Assembly: GCA_944548615.1 (NCBI GenBank)
Contig: OX155964.1
Coordinates: 20,068,653 to 20,132,652 of the forward strand
Length of the DNA stretch: 64,000 nt
Source: Micropterix aruncella
Taxonomy: Eukaryota > Arthropoda > Insecta > Lepidoptera > Micropterigidae
Direction of reading: 5' to 3'
Shown: in pieces, positions 1 through 11,150 of the stretch
Layout: the number at the start of each line of letters is the position of its first letter
Numbering within the stretch: position 1 is the stretch's first letter
The notes under the pieces: model-generated
What the model was told of the DNA's origin: nothing
What the model saw: only the letters and a program-made list of their open reading frames with translations
Database searches by the model: none
Program-made: the position numbers and the translations under genes

Positions 1-149
1 GATTATTTTTTTAATTATTATTATTTTTTTATTGATTTTATATTTGTAATTTAAATTTCTGATTTTTATGTTTTGACATTTTTTAAAAAAATGTTAGTTT
101 GATCCTTATTACATGTAGTTTCTGTAGAACTCTTCGGATGCTTTCTATT

Positions 150-490
150 TTTAACACGCTTTTATTAGGTCGACCTGTATGTAACTACATAACTATGTAA
201 TGGAATCTAAGGTAACTAATTTAACCATCTTCCAAGGATCGTAGCGTCATGAAAGTTGGCAGCTGTATGTAGTTCTGATGACAACACAATAATATGGTAC
301 TGTCGAACTGATCTGATGATGGAGTCGGAAGATATGAACTGGAACTTCATGATGGAACATCGTATCATAGCTGTGTTTGGACTTGTTAGAAAATTCTTGG
401 AATGAACTTTGACCACGATAATGTTTTAAGGTCTGATGATGTGGTTTTTACGTGAATTTATAAAAGCATGTTTTTAGTGTTTTTTTAAAC
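150..490 (-). repeat. One-unit copy of the 120-bp repeat element (see 25325-25990)
   Basis: The reverse complement matches 25325-25990 closely, including both flanks (TTAGGTCGACCTG at one end and the cac-taaaaaca run at the other). It holds only one of the 120-bp internal units, so unit number differs between copies of the same dispersed element. Confidence 0.7.
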
Positions 491-1496
491 TATTAATTTA
501 TTTTAGTTTTTACATATTTTTGTTATTCATTACTGTATCTCTAGGATTTTCTATGATTCTCGCTGATTTCTCATTATTTCTGTTTTTTTAATTTTTCTAG
601 TTTTTATATCTTTGTTATTGAATGTCTGAAATTTTATGTTTTTTCAATAGTTTTTATAGACTTTTTTATAATTTTATTTGTAATTGGAAATGTAATTTTA
701 TTTGTACAAATACTATTAGATATGTAATTTCTATACCCAGATCTGGTTTTCGAAAATAAATTCTTCTTACTTCTTACTTCTTTCAACATTTTGCCATTTT
801 ATCACAGCCAAATAAAATAAAATGTTGTTAGTCCCTTTCAATCCACAATAATAAACAATGAATCAAATTGCCGATATAATTAATGTACCCATACTGTTTA
901 TTACCATATTGCTAAACAATAGGTAGGTATACCTACAAGGAAGACGTTATAAGACATTGTCTAAAGTCTAATCACTCCTGCTAATCGTCTTTCGGTAGAA
1001 AAATTATAAGAATAAATGCTAAATCGTTTATTTTCAAAACCGCGTCAGGTAAAGCGTATACATGTAATAAATAACGTATCGATACGTAACGTAATCTATT
1101 AATAACTGCTCGTGTATGCAAGAGAAATTAACATACCGGAGCTATTCACGAAAACAGCCTTCGAAGGAGGGGGGAATTGGGTAATGAGTTCAAAATATGA
1201 CGTCACGGACCGGCAGACTATTCCACATTGGCAGCGAAGATTTTCCTACAAAATACTTTTTTCTATAATACAAGAACAATAATTAAAAAAAGTAAAAAAA
1301 AACACTACTGCCTTTACAAAAAGTGAACTGTTGTAGGTATTTAAAATTATTAGAAAAACATTGTTTGCGCTGAAAAGCACGTTTTATAAGAGAATAAAGT
1401 TCGTACTCAGCCCTGCGGCAGGTATCTTGACACGATCGCGCGCCGCCGCCGCACTTCAGTCGGCGGTGCTCTTGGTGCTCAAGTAATAAAGACGTT
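491..1496. other. AT-rich stretch with no recognised gene
   Basis: Mostly T- and A-rich with a short GC patch near 1430-1470. Frames are short and frequently stopped. I see no coding or RNA signature. Confidence 0.5.
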
Positions 1497-1839
1497 TTTT
1501 TTATGAAATATTTGTGGTTAGTGTATTTATCCGTATATACATATATACATATATATATTTCCGAAATTTACTCCGTCGGACTTTTCATCTGATTCTAAAT
1601 ATGATATATTTATCCAAATTTATTGGCATTTGAACATTTAAATAATTTTTTATTTTATATTAAGGCACTTAACGTATCATATGACACTCAAAATGACATA
1701 ACGATTCTAACAATATCACATACTTCTAAATCGGTTCAAGCGTTTAGAAATTATGTTGGAATAAAGAAACGGAAAACATACATACATGAATCCTAAACAC
1801 ATAACACTCCATTTTTTGGACAGTCGTGTAAAAAGGATG
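1497..1839 (-). repeat. Dispersed family A copy
   Basis: Reads in reverse like about nine other copies in the window. Landmarks of family A in forward order are a terminus TTTACACGACTGTCC, then GTGTTCAGGGTTCATC, TTTCCGTTTCTTTATT, an ACTGTCCAAATATCAAGT block, and a 3' part ending in TTTTAATATATTTACTTG. No coding capacity and no obvious terminal inverted repeat, so its class is uncertain. The 5' terminus of this copy is at 1839. Confidence 0.75.
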
Positions 1840-2039
1840 TCTTGGGCAATCAAGACTAAATTATTAACCCTAGATCACTAATCATTCGTTTAATTTACTA
1901 CGGGTGCATCTTTAGCTGTTTAAATAAATTCCGGTCATCTGACCCCTTCCAGTACCTTTCTAAGTAGTTAAATTAGTGGACCCGCATGCTCTGATTGTGG
2001 ACACACAATAATTGGGTTGGGATACGTAAGCTGGAGCTA
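1840..2039. other. Short unassigned spacer
   Basis: AT-rich sequence between family A and the foldback element. Nothing recognised. Confidence 0.4.
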
Positions 2040-3335
2040 ATCGGCCCAGCGCAACTTCGGTTGCCAACTACAACGGGCGAACCCGTCACCTCAGGTAGTT
2101 TTAACGATAGTGATCGTTCACTCTCCCATCAGGTGAGCGTAGATGACTTAGAGACAATACAAATCTACCGTCTAGCTAAGCCAACATGCCCATCAGAGAC
2201 CAACGCCTTACGCCGAGGCACCGGGAAAGGTATCCAGCGGGCAGCCTCTCCCCCTCTCCCCCAGTTTTGGAAGGATATCTCCGTCTGGAATTTACCATCA
2301 GGATACCTCCAACTTCCCTACTGGTTACGGGTCCGAAGTCGCATGCGCGACCTCTACCTGCCGTATATTCAGCGGTCCTTCAGTTTGAATCTTTTCCCGG
2401 CTCTAAATTCAGGATCAGGTAGCCAATTGGTCATTTCAAGAGTAGTTGACGACAGGTCAACATCCACCCACGCTGCTTAGAAATCAGTATATTTCCATAG
2501 TCTACAAACTCCTTCAGTAATTAGTCAGAGCGCACAGCTGATTGGCTGACACCGCACGGCACGGTGCGCAAACCGTCCAATAGCGCCGGGAGGCAATCCC
2601 CTAGGAAACCGATCCACCAACCGAGAGGCCTGAGACGCGAGAGTCCTTACCGGGGTAGTTCCTCATACGGGGAGGCTCCCCGAATAGGAGCTGAATCGTT
2701 GGGCCGACCCGAGAACACAATGGGATCACAATGAGCCCTGTGTATTTGGGCCATTATGACCCATGTTTTAGGGTCGGCTAAACTCACGGAACAGCAAACA
2801 TCCGGTAGCCTCCAAGTAGAAGTTTGAGCCCGGGTTTCCCCTGGGAATAGTTTTTAGGGCGCTGCTGGACGGTTGGCGTACCGTGCCGCCTTAGCCCATC
2901 GACTGATAACCGGGGAAGTCTGGAAACGGTTCTGGAGCGGGGGGTGGTTGTTAACCTTATGACAGCCGCTCTTGAAACGACCAATCGGCTACCCGATCCC
3001 GAGTGGATAGCCGGTCAAAGAACGCCATGGTCCGCGATAGATTCTTCAGATGCCGAGTCACCGCTAACATAAGGTAGAGGACTGCGCACGCGACTTTGAA
3101 CCTGCAACCAGTCGGGATACCGGAGAAATCAGGCCCGCAATCAGGAGAAATCAGGCCTGCTGGCTGCTTCTCAGTGACTCGCGTAAGGCGTTAGACTCTG
3201 GCGGGCCGTGGCGGAGCTAGTTGGTGGATAGTTTCGTCCCCAAGTCTTCTACTCTCACCTCACGGGAGACAGAAACAGTTCACTGTCGTTAAAATTTTCT
3301 GGGGGGTTCGCCCGTTGTAGTCGACAAGTCCAAAT
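2040..3335. mobile_element. Family B: large GC-rich foldback element
   Basis: About 1.3 kb, much richer in G+C than its surroundings. The left arm begins near AACTACAACGGGCGAACCCG and the right arm ends with the inverse GGTTCGCCCGTTGTAGT. Inner segments also pair: ACTGGTTACGGGTCCGAAGT near 2320 against the inverse near 3090-3110. The arms therefore extend for several hundred bases around a centre at about 2700-2780, where GGGCCGACCC faces GGGTCGGCT. The open frames inside (for example 1995-2480) are products of GC content and have no known domain. This is a foldback-type DNA element without visible transposase. Confidence 0.75.
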
Positions 3336-5489
3336 ATCCGTCCGTATAATAGTCCTCTGACAGACGACAGGTTAGTAGCTCTTTGACCAGTACCTGATTA
3401 TCCAATAGGCCAAGTACGCACCGGCCCTATGGGCCCCACGCCTTTTAGGACCCCACACGACAAGGGATCATAACAATTATATTTTTTTGAATGGTTTTAA
3501 AAGATAGAAAAACATCAGCGAAAATGTTTAATAAATATTTTGATCTGGCCGCTGCCAGCCTGTGCAATCGTATTTGGTTTATATGCTCGTCTTTGCTACG
3601 CGACTTATAAATAAGCGTTGTCAAATATGTTTAATGGCCAACCTTGTTTTTTTTTTATTTCGTAGCCTGACAGACGAAAGGTTATATAGTTACACCGTTA
3701 CGTATTTTTAATAAATCGATCGAAAACTCTTAATACAAACGCGCTTTCGATATATACATAAAGATGTATACGTATACCGCGGCGGCAAGGGAATACGTTC
3801 CACCGTTGGCAGTGGCCAATTACGAATGACGATTTCGGCTTCGCGCGTCGTCTAATATAGTCGATTTGGCTTTTCAATTATAATATAATAATTTATCAAA
3901 TGAATAGTTTTTTATAAAGTAAAAATTAGATTACAATAATAAAATAACTTAAGATCACTGTGTTATTTTTATATCACTCAAAAGTATCGTTAATAAATAG
4001 AAAAAAATGTTTGGCTATCACATTTCTGGAAATTACGAAATTTCAAACATTTTTTTCTTATATTTTTTGTATGGAAGTTCCAAAAACTGTCTTGGTACTA
4101 TGCAAATAGACTATACGCCGGTGTAAATAGTATTTTTTAATATTGAGAATCATCTCTAGGTTTTTCAAAAACTGAAGACAAATCTCGCTCGTTTTTATTT
4201 TTTTGGGAAACAGTAACAGAATAAAGATAATTTACAATTAATATGGAAATAATTTACCAATTTCTACATGGCGAAACGATAGCTCAAGGACCGGGTTTTC
4301 AAAATCCGGCATAATTGTATTAAAATTCTTTTTCGTGTTTTCACAACCAGGCCACAAAATTATGCTTCATATAGCTTTTGGCCGCCTAGGCCGGCACGGC
4401 GTCTTAATGAAATTGCGAATATTAAAATTAATTTAAAAAATGCAATTTTAAATACTCCACTACATTCCAAAACATAGAGATACCAAAGTAATGAATTACT
4501 GGAAGAAATACTGGGCGTTTCCAAAATACTGGAATTGCACAAACACTAGCATACGCATGGAATTGGGCGCTAGCCTTATACGCAAGAAATTTCGTAGTTC
4601 AATGATCTTTAGTCGCGGTTGTGGACGCTATTTATCGCAATATCTTTTGTTCTGAACCACGACAAAGCACGTACGGTGCTTATACATAATAGCATGCTAT
4701 TAAACTGTGCCATGTTCCCCTACAGTTCGGCTCCGCGACCATTAGTACTTTATCCCTTATTCGTTCAAGGAGCCTTGTTTAATGCCCGTGACGTCTTCCG
4801 CTGGGCAATTGGCCTTTAGCAGGGTTTTGTGCAAGCCCGACCCATTGACCCGGCTTTCTCAGGTACTTTTACGTACCGTAATTGATAGGGTATTAGATTG
4901 ATCAATTCCATAGTGTGTTTTGGCAACTGGTGACGCTGTCGGGTGAGACTAATATCAATTTATTTGGCCATTTATAATACCATTGATAATTAATGGTTTT
5001 CATAAAGGACTGATTGATTATAAAACCCATTATTTAACCAATGATAACAATAATAACATTTAATTATAAGTGCCATCTATCGCATTTTATATAGACTAAT
5101 TAGATCACAGAAATAACACGGAGAGATTAGAATGCTATATTTTAGTCTATTTAAACATTAAAGCCCTTAATTATTTAGTATTGAAATTTGTATCCCAAAT
5201 TAAAATTGTATGTAAATAATATTAAAATCTTTATGTAAATAATATTAAAATAATAAGATCTATGATTTTAATAATCGTTTGTTATTATAATTTTATTTCA
5301 TTTTGAGATAGGATGGCATAAACACGCATAGGCGTGTTTAGAGCGCCATCTATTGGTCTACTAAATATAAAAGAAGAATAATCAATGTTTAGTAATAATC
5401 TACAGTCTACACGGTTATGTTTCACAGTAAAATCCTAGCTGCGAAAACGCAGAACGGCATTGAGCAATCTAATCTATATACTACTTGTA
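3336..5489. other. 2.1-kb stretch without a recognised gene
   Basis: AT-rich, with a somewhat more balanced patch at 4550-4870 that carries a 66-codon plus-strand frame (4619-4819) of no recognisable kind. Near-duplicate short words (TATGTAAATAATATTAAAAT) occur at 5210-5255. No RNA gene seen. Confidence 0.45.
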
Positions 5490-5815
5490 TATAAAAATTG
5501 ATGTTGGTAATATCTGTCTGTCTTTCTGTCTGCCTGTCTGCCCGAACTTAATAGGCTCCGACACTGTTTGACCGATCACCATGAAAGTTAGCACATATTT
5601 GTATTTTTCATTGAGATATCATGGTTTTATTATATCCGCTTCGTTGTAACTTAGCACTAGATGGCGCTGCAGCGCATCATCTTCTATACCGCTCAACCGA
5701 TCGCCGTTAAAATTGGTATACATAGATATTTAAGCACGAATGGTATTTTCGCGCTATGAAATGTATTGTACCTCGCCACCAGATTGCGCTTCAGCACATT
5801 TTTAGGGAGCTAATG
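5490..5815 (+). repeat. Tandem-unit repeat, left part
   Basis: Opens with a (TCTG)-rich run and contains two diverged units of roughly 110 b, each with an ACCGATC...ATGAAA/GTTAAA word, TTCGCGCTAT or its equivalent, and a CACTAGATGGCGCTGCAGC-like block. The series stops at about 5815 and resumes at about 6480, so the GC-rich element between looks like an insertion. Confidence 0.6.
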
Positions 5816-6478
5816 GGCCCTTGCTGAGTTGGTCACGAAGACCCATTCTGTTCAGGGTTGGTCATACTCACGGGTCAACGCCCATCGGGCGGCCTCCACG
5901 CACAAAGTGCGAACCCGGGCAGGACTCTGGCCTTTGGGCTAGTTTCCCCTAGGAATCAACCTTCTGGCGCTCCTGGTCGGTCTGGGCACCGTGCGGCGTA
6001 AGCCAATCGACTGTGCACTCTGACTAACAGTCTGGGGAGTCGGGAAGCAGTACTGTTTCCTATAGAGCGGGGGTGGTTGCGGACCTTCCGGCGACTGCTC
6101 TTGAAACGACCATCGGCTACCCGATCCTGGGTGAACAGCCGAAAGGATGCCGTGATCCGCGATAGATTCGGTATACACCGTTTCACCGCTTCCTAAGGGA
6201 GAGGACCGAACACGCGACCTCGAACTCGTAACCAATCGAGAGACTGGAGTAATCTGATGGCAATTGGAAGTAAGGGCGTGAGTGTAAGCCCGCTGGGTAA
6301 CGCTCCTGGCTATCTCGCGGTTAAGGCGTTGGTCTCTTACGGGAATGTGGCGGAGCTAGACGGTGGACTGTTTTTGTCCAAGTCTTCTGTTCTCACTTCA
6401 GGGAGACAGAACGACTAATCGTTAAAACTTCCTGAGGTGACGGGCTCGCCCGTTGCAGTTGACAACTCTAGTTGCAGG
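5816..6478 (-). mobile_element. Family B foldback element, partial
   Basis: GC-rich. Its right end carries the family B terminus (GACGGGCTCGCCCGTTGCAG, then TTGACAACTCTAG) and matches the inverse of 47400-48050. Only one arm is clear, so it is a half-element or a deleted copy. It separates two parts of a tandem-unit repeat. Frames at 5939-6235 follow from the repeat itself. Confidence 0.7.
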
Positions 6479-6710
6479 CTGCAGCATATCAACTTATATA
6501 CTGTTCAACCGATCGTCATGAAAAAATGGTACAAATAGGTGTTTGAGCATGGATAATATTTTCGCGCTATCCACTTTGTTGTAACTTGCCACTAGATGGA
6601 ACTGCAGCCCGTCAACTTGTATACCCTTCAACCGATCGCATGTAAATTGGTATACTATACATATGTCTTTCAGCACGTATATAACACGGACAACTATATA
6701 TTCCGTATAA
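6479..6710 (+). repeat. Tandem-unit repeat, right part
   Basis: Two further units of the repeat at 5490-5815 (TTCAACCGATCG words at about 6505 and 6629, CACTAGATGG at 6590). Confidence 0.6.
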
Positions 6711-7192
6711 TGGTACCGTTTAAATTTGAAATACTCATGTCTTTTAGGTAGTTAGTCAGCCCTGGCCTGAAATAACAGAAAGTAAGTAAGTAGGTAGGTA
6801 CTTAGAATAGTATTTCTCCCGCCAACATTTACCCAACACCGTCTGTTTAGCCCATTATAAGACTGTCCCATTTTCTGCGTCGCCTTGGCCGAAAGCATTT
6901 TGTAATATTTTTTTTCGTGTATGAACTCATCCTAATAACGTCAAGATAATGGAGTCGTATATTGCACGGCACTTACAGTTTTTAAAATGGTTGGCAGCTA
7001 CAAATCTATATAATTATCTAGGCTTAGTGCGTGAGATAAGCAATCGGTTATACAAGAAACGGATGACTTACGAGACTTACCAATTTTTAAAAATCGGTTT
7101 TGTCACCCGAAGACTTTCCGACAGGACTGATTTCATCGGAATATTGATTTCATTATTCGCTGTCGTTGAGGAATACACGGACAACTACTAGA
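6711..7192. other. Unassigned; 80-codon plus-strand frame
   Basis: A frame from ATG 6949 to 7191 is open, but its last third overlaps family C-like words (CACCCGAAGACTTTCCGACA, GAGGAATACACGGACAAC) found in other repeats. I do not regard it as a gene. Confidence 0.4.
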
Positions 7193-7330
7193 GCCGTCGA
7201 CTACAACGGGCGAACCCGTCACCTCAGGGAGTTTTAACGATATTGATCGTTTTGTCTCCCGTGAGGTGAACGCAGAAGATTTAGGACGAAACAGTCCACC
7301 GTCTCTCACCGTCTCACCGTCTGGAATTTT
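7193..7330 (+). repeat. Family B terminal fragment
   Basis: Begins GTCGACTACAACGGGCGAAC and runs through the conserved CTCCCGTGAGGTGAACGCAG segment, then breaks off. It is a solo arm of the foldback family. Confidence 0.75.
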
Positions 7331-7839
7331 ATTGGTCAAACCCTACAACTGTGACAGGTCTATTTTCAACCCTATTTTTCACAGGTCATATCACAGCTCT
7401 TTCAACAGAGATTAGTGACACGGCTTTGTCATTCAGGTCACTTACCAAATTGCTTGTATATGACAAACTATTTAACAATTTTGCAAGAAGAAATGCAAGA
7501 GGTATTAGTCACATCCGGTAACATACATACATGATTACAATATCGTTTCCTTCTTTGTTGTGGCATTGTTACATTTAATAACCAATGGTTGATAACCAAT
7601 TCTGTTAAATTACTCGGATGCTACAAAAGGAATATGCACCGCAAAAAAAAAAACAAAAATTAAGATTCAAGTTTCTGTAAATTCCACGAGGATTCGAGTA
7701 AACAACACAGTTTAAGTTAAGGTAAATTTACCGTGATCGGTATCTTCAGCTTCGGTAGAAGCGAATTTCGTCAGAAATTGGCAAACCAGGTAAAACATGG
7801 AAATATAATAAGAAAACCTGATTCCGACCAACAACGTGG
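7331..7839. other. Unassigned AT-rich stretch
   Basis: No gene, RNA or clear repeat recognised. Confidence 0.4.
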
Positions 7840-8200
7840 CATTTTTTTTCGAGATGAAGACGGAAATATCTATCTTGAGCCACCCTAAGACGATTATGAC
7901 CATTTCCAGATGTAAGTATATCTGTGTGTGTGTATGTGTGTGTGTGTGAGAGAGAGAGAGTGTTTGTGTGTGTGTGTTCCTATCGTCCACGATAGCTTAA
8001 TCTGATTGAGCTGCAATTCGATATGCAGGCATTATTTGGTCATCCCAAGAGTTGGAAAGATTGTGTTTGAAATCAGTCTACCAGGGAGCGCACAAGTCAT
8101 TAATTAATGTATTAATCTCGAAATATTGGACTTAGAGAATTGAAGTTTTGGTACACAAATGCCTTGGGCCGAAATAACATTTTGAAATTTTGGTTGGAAT
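7840..8200 (-). repeat. Dispersed family C copy, with a microsatellite inside
   Basis: The reverse complement carries the family C order of words: AGTCCAATATTTCGAGATT, CTCCCTGGTnGnnnGATTTC, a CAAATTTCAGCTCAATC-type block, GCGCTATCG or its equivalent, and a terminal GGATATTTCCGTCTTCATCT. Positions 7920-7978 are a run of GT and GA dinucleotides. Other copies lie at 10260, 12350, 14485, 15270, 41770 and 59760. The family has no coding capacity. Confidence 0.65.
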
Positions 8201-8229
8201 ATCTCATTGACAAGCAACACTACCCAACA

Positions 8230-9385
8230 AGCACAAAGGCCATAAAAGAAGTGCCGAATATAGCTTTAAGCTGATTAAAAGTCATGTAAAGGCTTTTAGA
8301 TAAACTCTCAGCTAAGTAAAGTTGTCATAGCAATTTGGCTTATATTACCTTTTAGTCATATAATTTTGTCGTATAAAGCCTTTTAGTCGAATAAGGGTGG
8401 TATAATCACTATAAAGCAAACTAATTTATAACCATTGTATAACTAAGAGCTGTATAGTAGTCGATTAAATAACCTTTATAGAACAAACAAAACAAAATCT
8501 ACAATATTACCATTACTCCACCAAAGGCTATATATTGGTAACAAAACCCACCCTACAGCGTATAGTCCACGTATAGTCATATTGAAGTGCAGTAATTGCT
8601 TTACAAAGAGTTAAAGCTGTATAGTTGTCACTAGGCCCTCACTTACGCAGCGTATAGTTGTATAAAGGTTATATTAAAGTTACAGATGCCATATAAGCAA
8701 ATCGGCCATTTTTTCTCGAATCTTTATAACCTAAAAAAATTGTATCATATTTTTAAGGCATTTTAAGTGATAAAATACACGTATTATAGGTAAATCCTAT
8801 TTCAAAGTGTGTGAACAATACCCAGCAAGTGTTCTTTTTTGGTGCGAATAATAAAATTAATTTACAAAAAACTTTAAACCATAAATATGAATTAAAATTG
8901 AGTTAAAATAATAGTATTTTGAAGGCGCGTTAAAATGTTGTTAGACATGTTACTTAATATTGTCGATGAAATGATGTCCGCAAGAGAATTTGGTGTATTA
9001 AACTACAATACAATCATTTTAAAGTCAATAAAATACAATATATTAGTAGCCATTAGTAATTATATGTTTACGACGGCAAATGATCATGCAGCTTCCTTTT
9101 GTTACTTGTCTATATCATTTCAGGCATTACCCGACTACAAGTTGTAATAAAGTATCAATTGGAGACACTTTTACAGCCGCTGGCTATATAAGGGTTCCAC
9201 GGCAAGCGCTATAAGTGCTTTATAAGCGCTTATTCAGCTTTCTAATCCCACCAAAGGTAGCCGTTATGACCGCTATTCAGCCACTATTCAGCTAAAAGCT
9301 GTATAAAATGAGAGTAATTCGGTGGTATAGACGTTGTATAACCGTTTATATGACTGCTATATTTTTTTCGGCAGTAGTCTTTATT
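8230..9385. repeat. AT-rich block dense in CTTTATA / TATAAGC words
   Basis: About 1.15 kb in which variants of TATAAAGC, CAGCTnAAAAGCTGTATA and CCACCAAAGG recur on both strands (for example 8520 and 9250). The ends share GCCGAATATAGC-like and inverse words. It looks like a diverged non-autonomous DNA element with subterminal motif clusters. An 8935-9147 frame of 70 codons lies inside and is not recognised. Confidence 0.4.
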
Positions 9386-9794
9386 CATAAAAAAGATACA
9401 AATTACATGTCACAGTTCCCCACTAAGGCTAGTGCCTTTCTTGTGAATAAATGCTGTAGCGATAACCTTCCCATGACCGTTAAATAGCCAATTTGTGCTA
9501 TTTCGAGTTTAAATACCGATATACATTTAAATTAAATATTAACTCCATCTGTTGACGCTTGGCTCAAATCCGCCCTTGGCCAAGAAGCGAATGGCGCCGC
9601 CTGAGGCGTTGCAGTTGAACCCAACTGCGACGCGTTCGTCCGCCGGCCGAGAGAGGGAAGTCATCAATTTTATTTATGGAATAATGTATAGATGACATAA
9701 TCAGCCCTTATTCAATAATCAGTCCTATGCTACTTGCCGGGACAGTCTTGGACTGACATAACCGTTTTTTTTCATTTATTTGTTTTGGTCACTA
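9386..9794. other. Spacer with a short family C-related piece
   Basis: 9550-9640 contains CTCCATCTGTTGACGCTTGG and GCCGCCTGAGGCGTTGCAGT, words shared in inverse with repeats near 15290 and 59790. Nothing else recognised. Confidence 0.4.
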
Positions 9795-9800
9795 ATGCTA

Positions 9801-10035
9801 GTTCTTGGCATGCCGTGCCGTTTTCAAGTACTTTATTTGTACTTTTGTACTTTACATGATAGTAGGTAGTGACGACAATCAAACACTGGAGATAACTCGC
9901 GAAGAGTTAGAGAAGATAAACTATAGCGACGATAAACTATACTCACCGGATCTGCAAAAAGTATTGTTGCGAAATAAGATAAAAACTTACGAATCACTGC
10001 TCAAGTGGGGATGTTGCTCAATAGGTAGATTATAA
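9801..10035 (+). CDS. Candidate exon of a small secreted protein
   Basis: Not recognised as a known family. An open frame of about 77 codons lacks an ATG at its beginning but is preceded by a strong acceptor: a T-rich tract, a CTAAT branch-like site and TAG at 9798-9800. The translation starts with a hydrophobic, signal-like run (Phe-Ile-Cys...Met-Ile-Val-Gly), then an acidic, hydrophilic stretch with only two further cysteines, adjacent near the end (WGCCSIG). TAA at 10033-10035 is followed 31 b later by AATAAA (10066-10071), so it can be a terminal exon. Alternatively ATAG|GTAGAT at about 10024 is a usable donor. Codon content is more balanced than in the flanks. It may still be chance. Confidence 0.25.
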
Positions 10036-10204
10036 TGAAATATAACAGAATTACGATGTATTGTCAATAAATGGTGAAATAACAAGGTTTATTTTCAGTT
10101 CTATAGTCTTACCCATTTAGGGTACATAAATATTTCAACAACTAAAGTCTATCTAAAACAGTTCGAAAAAATGAGAAACAGTGAGTGTCTGCAACGTATC
10201 CAGT

Positions 10205-10620
10205 GGGGGGGGGGGGGGGGGAATAATTAGGATTTAACCCCCTGAAATCTGGCGTATTTTTGTTTCATTGTACGGGCAAATTTTTGGCGTATTTTTGTTT
10301 CATGGATACGTGCCTGTCTACGTCCAATATTTCGAGATTGCTTTATAACTAGCTAGAGCGATTGGGCTTGTGCGCGTCCTCGGCTAAGGGGGGGTTGGGC
10401 CAAGGGCCAACAGATGGCGTTAGTATTTAATTAATATGTATGGGAGAATTTAAATAATATTAGTGTTGTTTGAATATGAGATACTTTTTTCACTGTGTGA
10501 CTTCGGCCTAACATGCATCTGTGTACGAAATTTCATGTCTCTAAGCATAATATAAATGCGCTATGTTCGACAGCGTCAGACCTGGATATTTTTAGTGCGA
10601 GCCCATATCTCTTCACGGTA
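10205..10620 (+). repeat. Poly-G run and family C fragment
   Basis: A G run of about 17 at 10205-10221 is followed by CCAATATTTCGAGATTGC (10323) and an AACAGATGGCG word shared with 59800, both landmarks of family C. Confidence 0.5.
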
Positions 10621-11110
10621 TGGGCATTGCACTATCTGTTTATTTAATTATTTATTTATTTATTTATCCTATTTTTTATAGTTACATAAAAAAGATTGTG
10701 TTCATTTTTTTAAACACATTTTAAAAGAATACATATGAAGAAAATCGCGAAAGGGCATTAACTTGTCAGGATTACATCACCCCACTAGGTATACGCCTGT
10801 GTTGGGGTGATGGATATATAGTTCTGTGGTATTATTTGCTGAGCATGTAGCCTTGCCTGCTGTCCTTCTTCTGTCTTAAAAAAAAAAAAACAATACGTAA
10901 TATAATTTAGCATAATATAATATAAATAATATAATATAACATATTACAATATAATATAATATCATATGTTATAACATATAAAATAATGTAGCATATTTAT
11001 AGTATACAATAGTATAATAGTATAACATAATAAAATATAACATATTATAATCTGTATATCTGTATACATATCCATAATTTACATCTATATGTCCTATAAT
11101 CTGTGGTTAG
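10621..11110. repeat. Low-complexity A/T region
   Basis: (ATTT)n near 10650, an A run at 10878, then about 200 b of TATAA/ATAAT variants (10890-11100). It abuts the 3' side of the LINE remnant that follows on the minus strand and may include its tail. Confidence 0.5.
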
Positions 11111-11150
11111 AAATAAAATATTTTAATATATCATACTTTCGCATTCTTCT

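Noticed and set aside
1995..2480. 161-codon plus-strand frame as a gene
   Set aside because: It runs through one arm of a foldback element; the related copy at 48080 does not keep it open.
4264..4312. tRNA-like words (GACCGGGTTTTCAAAATCCGG)
   Set aside because: A small hairpin only; no cloverleaf with acceptor and D arms can be drawn around it.
7712..7990. 92-codon minus-strand frame with Thr-His repeats
   Set aside because: It is the translation of a GT/GA microsatellite and a family C repeat.
9801..10035. Confident insulin/relaxin-like peptide call
   Set aside because: Only a Cys pair before a Gly is suggestive. No B-chain cysteine pattern and no A-chain remainder were found.
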